Below the pieces are notes generated by a model, which worked only from the letters and a program-made list of their open reading frames with translations, ran no database searches and was not told the origin of the DNA. A stretch of DNA of 64,000 bases from CAKOSP01 sp044432745 (GTDB lineage: Bacteria; Bacillota_I; Bacilli_A; RF39; UBA660), in NCBI GenBank assembly GCA_044432745.1, contig JAWXUH010000001.1:62001-126000 (forward strand). Reading direction: 5' to 3'. Position numbers and translations under genes: made by a program. Each line of letters begins with the position of its first letter. Positions within the stretch are counted from its first letter, which is position 1. Shown in pieces: positions 44,488-53,464 of the stretch.

Positions 44488-45339
44488 TTAATTCACTCCT
44501 AAATATTCTTCAACTTGTTCTATTGTATTATTAAAACATTCATAATTCACTTCAAACCACTCTAAATTCATTTTATTATTAAACCATGTATATTGTCTTT
44601 TTGCGTATCTTCTACTATTTTGTTTAATTATTTCAATCATCTCTTCGTAAGAAGTTTCTTTATTAAGATATTGTATTACTTCTTTATATCCTATTGCGCT
44701 ATTTAATACCCTTGAATCATCTTTTTTATTATATAACAATTCTACTTCTTTTAGCAACCCTTTTTCAAACATTTCATCTACTCTATTATTTATTTTTTCG
44801 TACAGAATATCTCTTGATGTAGTTAATCCAATGAACTTTGCTTCATATAATAAATTTTTACCATCTGTAGATTTTATTGTTTGATTTAAAAAATTTACTA
44901 ATCTTACTCTATTATTTGGATGAATATCTATTTTTGAATCTTTTTCAAGCGCTAACTTATATAATTCATCATTTGTTAGATTTTCATACTCATCTTTTTC
45001 TAAATTTTCTTCAAATTGATAATCATATAATCCCGCACTAATATATAATCCAGTACCACCTACTATTATTATATTTTTATCTTTATTTAATTCAAGTAAT
45101 TTCCTTATATCTTTCTGATAATCAAATACTGTGTAATCTTCTGTTATGTTTTTTTCATCAAATAAATAGTGTTCTTGATTAGACATTTCTTCTTTTATTG
45201 GTTTTGCACTTCCTATATTTAACTCTTTATATACTTGAACCGCATCAGCATTTATAATTATTGCATCTATCTTCTTTGCTAAATGCTCACTTAATTTTGT
45301 TTTTCCAACACATGTTGGTCCTGTTATTACTATAATCAT
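44488..45339 (-). CDS. miaA: tRNA dimethylallyltransferase MiaA
   Basis: 283 residues (short end of the family). P-loop GPTCVGKTKLSEHLA, IINADAVQVYKELNIGSAKP, VFDYQKDI, VGGTGLYISA and YAKRQYTWFNNK are all diagnostic. It isopentenylates A37 of UNN-reading tRNAs, using DMAPP from the MEP pathway to which ispG in this window belongs. RBS AAAGGA. Starts four bases after tmcAL ends. Confidence 0.96.
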   Translation of the reverse strand: MIIVITGPTCVGKTKLSEHLAKKIDAIIINADAVQVYKELNIGSAKPIKEEMSNQEHYLFDEKNITEDYTVFDYQKDIRKLLELNKDKNIIIVGGTGLYISAGLYDYQFEENLEKDEYENLTNDELYKLALEKDSKIDIHPNNRVRLVNFLNQTIKSTDGKNLLYEAKFIGLTTSRDILYEKINNRVDEMFEKGLLKEVELLYNKKDDSRVLNSAIGYKEVIQYLNKETSYEEMIEIIKQNSRRYAKRQYTWFNNKMNLEWFEVNYECFNNTIEQVEEYLGVN

Positions 45340-45343
45340 TTTA

Positions 45344-46462
45344 TTAATCCTTTTTTACTACTGGTTTACTATTGTGTTCAAACGAACTAGTTTTTGTATT
45401 TGTTAAAAGTTCATATATTATGGATGCTCTTTTTTCTAGTTGCTCTATTGAATCATTTTTATCTACTATTAATGGTAAAGCAGTATCTTTTTTTATATTT
45501 CTTATATATTCTTGTCCTTTTTTATTAAATCCTATTATCTTTGTATAACTCATCTCTTTTTTTGCATCTTCTTTTGTTATACCTAATAATATATGTACTA
45601 ACATTCTATTAATTTTATTATATGTATACCTTTTGTTCTTAGTATATTTTATTAATTCATCCAATGAATTTGTATTTATAACACCTTCATATAATCTGTG
45701 TTCTATTCCTTCATCTACATCTAAGTATCCTTTTAAATTTGGATCTGTTAATATTTTAACTTTTAGTATTTCATAATACTTTTCTTTATCACATGTATTT
45801 ATTATATTTGTATAATCTTTTGGAATGCAATTTATTATACATTTATCTTCTTTTATCTTTTCTCTTATATTTGATGCACTTACTATATTTGATTCTAAAT
45901 CATTATCATGAAAACCGTTTGTTCTTTGTAATGTAATAGGTTCAATATTAAAATTATTTTTTAATATTGCCTTAACATAAGAAATTCCTAATAAATCATT
46001 TGGCGTAAATACAAAATCATCTGTTTTTAATGCTTTAGCTAATGCACTAGGATAATTAATTCCTGTTTTTAATTCTTTTTTTACATCTTCGTTATAATTT
46101 TTATCATATAATTGTTTTTTTGCTATTTGAAATATATCGTCTATATTGTTTGATTCACTTCCAAATATTAATTTTTCTACTTTTAAATTATTTAATATTT
46201 TTATAGATACTTCTGCGAAAGTATCTGCACTTTGAGTTCCAAATAATACTGGTAATTCCAATACAATATCAACATTATATTCAAGTGATAATTTAACTTT
46301 ATCCTCTTTTGATAATATTGATACTTCTCCTCTTTCTAAAAAATACCCATTTAAAACTAATATTAAAACGTAATCAGGATAATTTTTTTTAATTTCTTCT
46401 ATAAAATGAACATGTCCATTATGTAATGGATTAAACTCACATATTATTCCAATTGATTTCAT
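45344..46462 (-). CDS. tmcAL: tRNA(Met) cytidine acetate ligase TmcAL (YlbM)
   Basis: 372 residues from ATG 46462 (KSIGIICEFNPLHNGHVHFI), the nucleotidyltransferase-like HxGH motif of the TmcAL family, which forms ac4C34 in elongator tRNA-Met. Other family parts are SILSKEDKVKLSLEYNVDIV, ELPVLFGTQSADTFAE, NDLLGISYVKAI and VSASNIREKI. A GTG six bases upstream is possible, but GGAGA spacing favours the ATG. First gene of the tmcAL-miaA-glycosidase run. Confidence 0.94.
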   Translation of the reverse strand: MKSIGIICEFNPLHNGHVHFIEEIKKNYPDYVLILVLNGYFLERGEVSILSKEDKVKLSLEYNVDIVLELPVLFGTQSADTFAEVSIKILNNLKVEKLIFGSESNNIDDIFQIAKKQLYDKNYNEDVKKELKTGINYPSALAKALKTDDFVFTPNDLLGISYVKAILKNNFNIEPITLQRTNGFHDNDLESNIVSASNIREKIKEDKCIINCIPKDYTNIINTCDKEKYYEILKVKILTDPNLKGYLDVDEGIEHRLYEGVINTNSLDELIKYTKNKRYTYNKINRMLVHILLGITKEDAKKEMSYTKIIGFNKKGQEYIRNIKKDTALPLIVDKNDSIEQLEKRASIIYELLTNTKTSSFEHNSKPVVKKD

Positions 46463-46634
46463 ATACACATATCTCCAAAAAAATTATAACACATTTAGTT
46501 ATTTTTTTCAGTCTTTCTTTTTTATTATCGATGTTTGTCTTATTGTAAGTTTTTTATTTATTTTTAACTTTTTTTAAAGTATAATTATTTTATATGAACT
46601 TTGTTTAGTTTGTATTTTTGAAAGGAATGATAAA

Positions 46635-47456
46635 ATGAAATTTACAAAAATGAATGGAATTGGTAATGATTACGTATACATAAATTGTATGGAAAATAAT
46701 ATGCCAAGTGATATCGAAGATTTAGCTATAAGCTTAAGTAATAGAAACTTTGGTATTGGATCAGATGGTATTATATTAATTGATAAAAGTGATATAGCTG
46801 ATTTTAAAATGAATATTTATAATGCAGATGGTAGTCTTGCTATGATGTGTGGTAATGGTATTAGATGTGTAGGAAAATATGTTTATGATAAAAAATTAAC
46901 AACTAAGGATGTTATTACTATTGAAACGTTATCTGGTATTAAAACTTTAGATTTAATTATTGAAAATAATATATGTATAGGAGCTAAAGTTGATATGGGA
47001 GCACCTATTTTTAATACAAATGACTTTCCCAAAAATGATATAAATGAAATGAGTAAAGTAACTGTTACTATAAATGATACTGATTATGAACTTAATTTAG
47101 TATCTATGGGTAATCCTCATGCAGTTACATTTATTGAAAATGTTGATGATCTAGAAATTGAAAAAATTGGTCCTATGATAGAAAATTTAGATATTTTTCC
47201 AAATAGAATAAATGTAGAATTTATAGAAGTTATTGATAAAGATAATATCAAAATGAGAGTTTGGGAAAGAGGTAGCGGTGAAACGTTAGCTTGTGGTACT
47301 GGATCATGTGCATCTGTTGTTGCTGCACATAATAACAATCTTATTAATTCTAAATGTAATGTATCTTTAATTGGTGGTAATTTATTAATAGATTATACTG
47401 AAGATACAGTATTTATGAGTGGTCCTGCTACTACAGTTTTTGAAGGAGAAATGTAA
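46635..47456 (+). CDS. dapF: Diaminopimelate epimerase
   Basis: 273 residues, converts LL-DAP to meso-DAP. Both catalytic cysteines are present: GSLAMMCGNGIRCVG and ETLACGTGSCAS. It begins FTKMNGIGNDYVYI as expected. RBS AAAGGAATG. First of a two-gene plus-strand operon with dapL. Its presence, with dapL, implies a DAP-type peptidoglycan and supplies lysine. Confidence 0.97.
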   Translation: MKFTKMNGIGNDYVYINCMENNMPSDIEDLAISLSNRNFGIGSDGIILIDKSDIADFKMNIYNADGSLAMMCGNGIRCVGKYVYDKKLTTKDVITIETLSGIKTLDLIIENNICIGAKVDMGAPIFNTNDFPKNDINEMSKVTVTINDTDYELNLVSMGNPHAVTFIENVDDLEIEKIGPMIENLDIFPNRINVEFIEVIDKDNIKMRVWERGSGETLACGTGSCASVVAAHNNNLINSKCNVSLIGGNLLIDYTEDTVFMSGPATTVFEGEM

Positions 47457-47457
47457 A

Positions 47458-48684
47458 ATGGTTAAAATTAATGAAAATTTTTTGAAATTACAAGATAGTT
47501 ATTTGTTTTCTACAATAGCTTCTAAAGTTTCAGATTATAAAGAACAAAATCCTGATTCTAAAATAATTAGATTAGGTATCGGAGATGTTACTCTTCCAAT
47601 GATGAAAAGTGTTAGAGATGCTATCAATCTTGCTAACAACGAAATGGGTTCAAGCGAAACTTTTAAAGGTTATGGACCAGAACAAGGTTATGATTTTTTA
47701 AGAAACAAAATTGTTGAATTTGAATACACTAATAGAGGTATGGATATAGAAGCTGATGAAATATTTGTTTCGGATGGTTCAAAACCAGATTGTTCTAATA
47801 TTATAGATTTATTTTCTATTGATAATAAAGTTGGTTTACCAGATCCAGTTTACCCTGTTTATTTAGATACAAATGTTATAGCAGGTAGAAGTGGTAATTT
47901 TAATACAGAAACTAAAAAATATGAAAATATTTCTTACCTTACTGGAAATAGCAAAAATAATTTTTGTCCATCAGCTGACGATGTTACAGAGAATTTAGAC
48001 TTAATATATTTATGTTCTCCTAATAACCCTACTGGTGAAGTTCTAACTAAAGATGAACTTAAAAAATGGGTTAAATATGCTAAAACTAATGGAAGTGTAA
48101 TTTTATTTGATGCAGCTTATGAAAGATTTATTACAGATGAATCATTGCCACGTTCTATTTATGAAATTGAAGGTGCAAAAGAAGTTGCTATCGAATTTAG
48201 AAGTTTTTCTAAAACTGCAGGTTTCACAGGATTAAGATGTGCCTACACTGTTGTTCCTAAAGAATTAATAATTGATAATGTTAGTTTAAATAAACTTTGG
48301 AATAGAAGACAAACTACTAAATTTAATGGAGTTTCATATGTAATTCAAAAAGGTGCTGAAGCTGTATATAGTACTGAAGGTTTAAAAGAAGTTAATGATA
48401 ACGTTAATTATTATTTAAATAATGCTAAGGTAATTAAAAGTTCTTTAGACGAAATGGGATTTACTACTTTTGGAGGTACGAATGCTCCTTACATCTGGTT
48501 AAAAACACCAAATAATATGCTTTCTTGGGAATTCTTTGATAAATTATTAAACGAAGCTAATGTAGTTGGTACTCCAGGATCTGGTTTTGGTCCTGCTGGT
48601 GAAGGATATTTTAGATTTTCTTCTTTTGGTAATATGGAAGATATTATAGAAGCAATGGAAAGAATTAAAAACTTAAAATTTTAA
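47458..48684 (+). CDS. dapL: LL-diaminopimelate aminotransferase
   Basis: 408 residues, PLP enzyme converting tetrahydrodipicolinate directly to LL-DAP. The PLP lysine is in FRSFSKTAGFTGLRC, and YLCSPNNPTGEVLTK and DAAYERFITD are family-typical. The start ATG at 47458 has AAGGAG inside the end of dapF; an in-frame GTG 39 bases upstream is inside dapF and unlikely. The pathway variant bypasses DapD/DapE-type succinyl or acetyl intermediates. Substrates also include the pool used for spore dipicolinate. Confidence 0.95.
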   Translation: MVKINENFLKLQDSYLFSTIASKVSDYKEQNPDSKIIRLGIGDVTLPMMKSVRDAINLANNEMGSSETFKGYGPEQGYDFLRNKIVEFEYTNRGMDIEADEIFVSDGSKPDCSNIIDLFSIDNKVGLPDPVYPVYLDTNVIAGRSGNFNTETKKYENISYLTGNSKNNFCPSADDVTENLDLIYLCSPNNPTGEVLTKDELKKWVKYAKTNGSVILFDAAYERFITDESLPRSIYEIEGAKEVAIEFRSFSKTAGFTGLRCAYTVVPKELIIDNVSLNKLWNRRQTTKFNGVSYVIQKGAEAVYSTEGLKEVNDNVNYYLNNAKVIKSSLDEMGFTTFGGTNAPYIWLKTPNNMLSWEFFDKLLNEANVVGTPGSGFGPAGEGYFRFSSFGNMEDIIEAMERIKNLKF

Positions 48685-48690
48685 ACAAAT

Positions 48691-48717
48691 AAAAAAATGA
48701 CTGAAGTCATTTTTTTA
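48691..48717. terminator. Bidirectional terminator between dapL and deoD
   Basis: Stem AAAATGACT/AGTCATTTT with a two-base centre, A run before and T run after, between convergent genes; the deoD stop lies inside it. Confidence 0.85.
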
Positions 48718-49446
48718 TTTGATAATTGATTCTAATGCTAGTATAATCATATCATTTAAAGATTTCTCTCTATCTCCAATACTTAATATTTCATCACTAA
48801 ATTTTGAATCTACACCGGTAGCCATAATTGCTGCCTCTCTACCCATTGAGTTTGCAATATGAACTATACCAAATCCTTCCATTTCTTCCCCTATTGGTTT
48901 GATATGAGTTGGAATTCTTGATTCTATAGTATCCATATCTACATATGGTCCAAATACATCACATGTCATGATAGTTCCTACATGTAATTTTTGTCCTAAT
49001 TCCGTTGCTGATTGCTTAATGTTATTATTTAATTTTTCACTTGGTTTAATTAAATTTTCTGTTGAACCATTATATTGCACTGCAAAATTAGATTCACTAT
49101 ATAAACTATCTGCTAAGATTATTTCTGGTACTTTAACAGATTCATCCATTACACCACATGTTCCAAATCTTATAATTTTTTCAACGTTAAAGTGATGACA
49201 TAATTCAAATACATATATTCCTGCAGATGGCATTCCCATACCATGAGCCATAACTGTTATTTCTTCTCCTTTATACATTCCTGTATAACCAAACATATTT
49301 CTTACACTTGTTACTAGTCGTGCATTTTCTAAAAAATTTTCAGCTACATATTTTGCTCTAAGTGGATCACCTGGCATTATTACCTTTCTTGATATATCAC
49401 TTTTGTTCGCACATTTAATGTGAATTGGTTCTTCTCCTATATTCAT
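48715..49446 (-). CDS. deoD: Purine nucleoside phosphorylase DeoD-type
   Basis: 243 residues, hexameric-type purine nucleoside phosphorylase for salvage. Diagnostic: IMPGDPLRAKYVAENFL, GMGMPSAGIYVFEL, IIRFGTCGV, and the nucleoside-binding EEMEGFGI segment (usually EMEAAGLY, so two substitutions here). RBS AGGAGG. Flanked by terminators, so probably a single-gene unit. Confidence 0.93.
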   Translation of the reverse strand: MNIGEEPIHIKCANKSDISRKVIMPGDPLRAKYVAENFLENARLVTSVRNMFGYTGMYKGEEITVMAHGMGMPSAGIYVFELCHHFNVEKIIRFGTCGVMDESVKVPEIILADSLYSESNFAVQYNGSTENLIKPSEKLNNNIKQSATELGQKLHVGTIMTCDVFGPYVDMDTIESRIPTHIKPIGEEMEGFGIVHIANSMGREAAIMATGVDSKFSDEILSIGDREKSLNDMIILALESIIK

Positions 49447-49497
49447 TTTACTTATCCTCCTAATATCAGTTTAACATAATATATTTTTTTCTAAAAT

Positions 49498-49540
49498 AAA
49501 AAAAACAAAATTGTGTAAAATTAACATAATTTTGTTTTTT
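49498..49540 (-). terminator. Terminator after the 49552 surface protein gene
   Basis: Minus strand AAAACAAAATT/AATTTTGTTTT stem with a 15-base loop and a T run, just after the stop. Confidence 0.75.
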
Positions 49541-49551
49541 ATTAACTTATT

Positions 49552-51459
49552 TTATCTAATGTGTGCTGCGAAATCTTTTCCATTTTCATAATCACCGAAT
49601 ATGTTTATTTCATCATGATCACCTAAATAAAATATTTGTTCTGTAGTTTTATTCTCATGATCTATATAATAATTATTTTCTATGTTTTCTTTCATTATAC
49701 ATTCTACCCATTCTTTATATCTTATACATGTAGAATCTGGATTTACTGTAGATAAAAAGTTATATAATTTATATATACATGCATTTATTTCTTCTGATAC
49801 ATTATTACTTTGTTTAGCTTTATGTACTTCTTCAAATAAATTAAGTATTTGGATAATTTCTTCTTCTGTATATCCTAATAACATTATTTTATTATATAAT
49901 ACATCTTTAGAAGGATTGAATTTATAATCTAATAAGAAATCTTCTCCTACTAAGTAATATACTAATAATGTAAAGGTTGCATCTAATGAAAAGTCATTCT
50001 TTTCATTACTTTTAAACTCAGTGTTTACTCCGTATGATAATGCATACATGTTATTTGCTACATCATATACATAATCACTATAAGAGTTTTCATTTGCAAT
50101 ATATAATTGTAATATTTCAGAGAAAAGTGCTGAAGATATTAAATTACTATCTGTATTATTAAAATATAGAGTAAAATCTTCTTCTATAAAATAAGATGAA
50201 TCTTCATATTTATTTGTTACTATATTTAAATTTTCTACTATTTCTAATATATAATTTTGATTTAATAATTGATAATTTTCATTAATAAAACCAAGCGTAT
50301 TTTGTACTAAATATTTTTCTGCATTTGATAAATTTTGATTATTTATTAAAGCATTTATAAATTTTTCATTAAATACTTCTAATTCTTCATTCTTTACATC
50401 ATCACTCTTTATTACTACTTCTTTATTATTATAAAGAAACTTATTATTTTTTTTACCTTCAGTATTATTAAATATTTCTTTATATTCTACTGATAATTTA
50501 TGAGGTTCGTATACATAATCTGCATCTGTTAAAGAATATATTGGATTTAAATTTTTTGTATTATTTACGTATTCATTTATTTTTTCTTTTACTAAATCAT
50601 TACATAGTACTGTATTTTCAAGTAATAACAATATTTCATTATTATCTAACATATTTTGACCATGTTTATTTTGATAAAAAGTATTTAACGCATCAAAAAC
50701 ATTTAAATAGAATTCTTGTTTTAATTCTGCATTGTTATTTTTTAAATATAAATAATGTTGTATCATAGTCAAATTATCAAAGAATAATAATATATCTTCT
50801 CTACTATTACCAGCATTTTCTAATTCTTCTACTATAATATCTATATTTGAATTAAATTTATATTTTTTTATTGTTTCATTTCCTACAATAGATTCTAAAA
50901 CATATCCTATTATTAAATCGTTATCATACATTGATACATATCTTTTTAAACCTAACTCATCTATGTATTCTTGAGTACATATTTCATTATATATTTCATT
51001 TAAATGTGTATCATTATATATTCTATTATAGTCAGTTGTTCCACTTCCTATATTATCAGTATATCCATGTAAAACTTCGTGAAGTGCTATTGCTTCAATT
51101 TCTTCGTTAATTGAAGATGTTGATAATTCTATTAAATGATCTGCATAATAATATAAACCTGATTTTGTGAAATTATCATCATCATTTTTATATTCTATAT
51201 TTGTGTTTAATAAAAAATCTTCTACATGTTCTTCACCTATGTATTGAGCATTTTCTTCTAAAATAATATATGTATCATATATAAAAGACTTTTCTACAAA
51301 TGTTAAATTTACATTTAACTCTAGTAATTCTTTAACTTTTTCTTGAGATAAATCGTTTACCTCTACCCCTTGTGCGTAAGCATGTGGAATCGTTGAATAT
51401 AGTATTGATTGTATTAACGCCATATTGATTAAAGCTTTGTTCATTTTTTTATTTTTCAT
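49552..51459 (-). CDS. HExxH metallopeptidase-like secreted protein with inactive second repeat
   Basis: 635 residues. Signal peptide at 1-29 (AALINMALIQSIL core region, cleavage near AYAQ). Residues about 50-170 hold AIALHEVLHGYTDN (His127, Glu128, His131) and LNEIYNEICTQEY, matching the 37967 protein. Residues about 377-460 repeat this unit (LSNAEKYLVQNTLGFINENY) but read ALFSEILQLY, so the zinc histidines are gone. KFNPSKDVLYNKIMLLGYTE parallels KFNPSDEYIYISLSNLGLNN in the paralogue. RBS GGGGG. No sortase motif. Function unknown; peptidase activity inferred only from the motif. Confidence 0.78.
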   Translation of the reverse strand: MKNKKMNKALINMALIQSILYSTIPHAYAQGVEVNDLSQEKVKELLELNVNLTFVEKSFIYDTYIILEENAQYIGEEHVEDFLLNTNIEYKNDDDNFTKSGLYYYADHLIELSTSSINEEIEAIALHEVLHGYTDNIGSGTTDYNRIYNDTHLNEIYNEICTQEYIDELGLKRYVSMYDNDLIIGYVLESIVGNETIKKYKFNSNIDIIVEELENAGNSREDILLFFDNLTMIQHYLYLKNNNAELKQEFYLNVFDALNTFYQNKHGQNMLDNNEILLLLENTVLCNDLVKEKINEYVNNTKNLNPIYSLTDADYVYEPHKLSVEYKEIFNNTEGKKNNKFLYNNKEVVIKSDDVKNEELEVFNEKFINALINNQNLSNAEKYLVQNTLGFINENYQLLNQNYILEIVENLNIVTNKYEDSSYFIEEDFTLYFNNTDSNLISSALFSEILQLYIANENSYSDYVYDVANNMYALSYGVNTEFKSNEKNDFSLDATFTLLVYYLVGEDFLLDYKFNPSKDVLYNKIMLLGYTEEEIIQILNLFEEVHKAKQSNNVSEEINACIYKLYNFLSTVNPDSTCIRYKEWVECIMKENIENNYYIDHENKTTEQIFYLGDHDEINIFGDYENGKDFAAHIR

Positions 51460-51541
51460 TTTTATACCCCCGTATTAATATGATTATAACACATTTGTAA
51501 CAATAATGCAACACTTTTTTTAAAAAAATATTTTACAACAT

Positions 51542-51570
51542 AAAAAAACTAACGTTATGTTAGATTTTTT
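51542..51570 (-). terminator. Terminator after the ABC exporter pair
   Basis: Minus strand CTAAC-ATAAC-GTTAG with flanking A/T pairs and a T run, 17 bases past the stop. Confidence 0.7.
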
Positions 51571-51586
51571 TATAATAATATATGTA

Positions 51587-53464
51587 TTATTCTTTTTCTG
51601 AAAATTGTGAATTATACAACTCTTCATAAAATCCACCTTTTTTAATTAGTGCATCATGATTCCCATGTTCTATAATTGCTCCGTCTTTCATTACTAATAT
51701 TATATCAGCATTTTTTATTGTAGATAATCTATGTGCTATTACAAATGAAGTTCGACCTTCCATTAAATTATCCATTGCTCTTTGAATTATTACTTCTGTT
51801 CTTGTATCTACTGATGAAGTAGCTTCATCTAGTATTAACATAGGTTTATCAGCAAGCATTGCTCTTGCTATTGTAAGTTGTTGTTTTTGACCAGCAGATA
51901 AATTTACATTATCACTTAATACAGTATCATATTTATTTGGTAAAGTATTAATAAAATGATCTAAACCTACTTCCTTACAAGCATTTTTTACTTGTTTTTC
52001 TGTTATTGTTTCATTTGAATATACTAGATTTTCTTTAACTGTTCCTTTAAATAACCATGTATCTTGAAGTACCATACAAAATTGTGAATGCACTTCTTCT
52101 CTTAACATGTTGTTTGTTTCTATACCATCTAATAATATTGTACCTGAGTCAACATCATAAAATTTCATTAATAAATTTATAATCGTCGTTTTACCAGCTC
52201 CAGTAGGTCCTACTATTGCTATTTTTTGTCCTTTTTTAACTTTTACTGAGAAATCTTTTATTATAGGTTTATTAGAATCATATCCAAAATATACATTCTT
52301 AAATTCTACATTACCTTCAAAATTATTTCCTGTTAATTCTTTATGACTTTCATCTTCCATTTCTTTTGCTTCTAAAAAGTCAAATACTCTCTCACTTGCA
52401 GCAGTTGCAGATTGTAAAGATTGTATTGATTGTGCTATTTGTGAAAGTGGATTAGTAAAATATCTTATATACATCATAAATGCAACTATTACTTCAATAC
52501 CTATTTTATCATTTATCGATAATATAGCTCCAACTACACATACTGCTACATATCCAAAATTTCCTATAAAAGACATTATTGGCATCATAAGTCCAGATAA
52601 ACTTTGTGCTTTAAATACACTGCTTTTTAAAGCATCATTCATTTGATCAAATTTTTCCTGAGATTTAGCTTCACCATTATATACTTTTACTACTGTGTGT
52701 GCTGTAAACATTTCTTCTATGTGTCCATTTAAGTTTCCTATTTGTTCTTGTTGTTCTTTAAAATATTTTTGAGATTTACTCATAATTATAATCATTAACG
52801 CAAATCCCATTACTGTAGATAACACTGCTGTTATTGTCAATGTTACATTTGTAATTGACATCATCAATAACGATCCGAAGAACAATGTCATAGAAGATAC
52901 TAATATACCTATACTATTATTTAATGATTGACTTACAGTGTCAACATCATTTGTTACTCTTGATAATACATCTCCAGTAGAAGTTCTTCCAAAATAACTC
53001 ATTGGAAGTTTATTTATTTTATTTGTTATATCAGTTCTCATTTGTTTTGTTACTTTTTGAGTAACTGTTGCCATAACAAAGCCTTGAAATATCGATAATA
53101 CATAACTTAGTGCATATATTATCATTAATGTAAATGCTATACTTCCTATTTGTTCTAAATCTATCGAGATAGATAAACCACTTGTATTCATTTGATTTGC
53201 TATAGCAACATTTGCTGCGTATATGTATTCTGATACTCCTGCTGTTATCAATTCAGTTATACTTGATATTTTATCAGGTCCACTTAATGTACATATTGTT
53301 CCTACGAAAGCACTTATTATAGCTATAACTACCCATATTCTATATCTCTTAGAATAGTTCATTAATTTTTTTAAAGTTCCTTTGAAATCATTAGCTTTTT
53401 CAAAACCACCTGCGCCAGGTCTACCGGCTGGAGACGAACTTCTCATTCCTGGTTTATTATTCAT
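51587..53464 (-). CDS. ABC exporter half-transporter with canonical ATPase site
   Basis: 625 residues: N-terminal Gly/Pro/Arg-rich extension (1-30), six-helix exporter domain to about residue 350, then the ATPase domain with Walker A GPTGAGKTT, signature LSAGQKQQ, Walker B MLILDEATSS and switch histidine in VIAHRLST. Overlaps the partner gene by eight bases. With the 53457 protein it forms a heterodimeric type IV exporter of the BmrCD/TM287-288 kind, usually for drugs or lipids or peptides. Confidence 0.93.
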   Translation of the reverse strand: MNNKPGMRSSSPAGRPGAGGFEKANDFKGTLKKLMNYSKRYRIWVVIAIISAFVGTICTLSGPDKISSITELITAGVSEYIYAANVAIANQMNTSGLSISIDLEQIGSIAFTLMIIYALSYVLSIFQGFVMATVTQKVTKQMRTDITNKINKLPMSYFGRTSTGDVLSRVTNDVDTVSQSLNNSIGILVSSMTLFFGSLLMMSITNVTLTITAVLSTVMGFALMIIIMSKSQKYFKEQQEQIGNLNGHIEEMFTAHTVVKVYNGEAKSQEKFDQMNDALKSSVFKAQSLSGLMMPIMSFIGNFGYVAVCVVGAILSINDKIGIEVIVAFMMYIRYFTNPLSQIAQSIQSLQSATAASERVFDFLEAKEMEDESHKELTGNNFEGNVEFKNVYFGYDSNKPIIKDFSVKVKKGQKIAIVGPTGAGKTTIINLLMKFYDVDSGTILLDGIETNNMLREEVHSQFCMVLQDTWLFKGTVKENLVYSNETITEKQVKNACKEVGLDHFINTLPNKYDTVLSDNVNLSAGQKQQLTIARAMLADKPMLILDEATSSVDTRTEVIIQRAMDNLMEGRTSFVIAHRLSTIKNADIILVMKDGAIIEHGNHDALIKKGGFYEELYNSQFSEKE

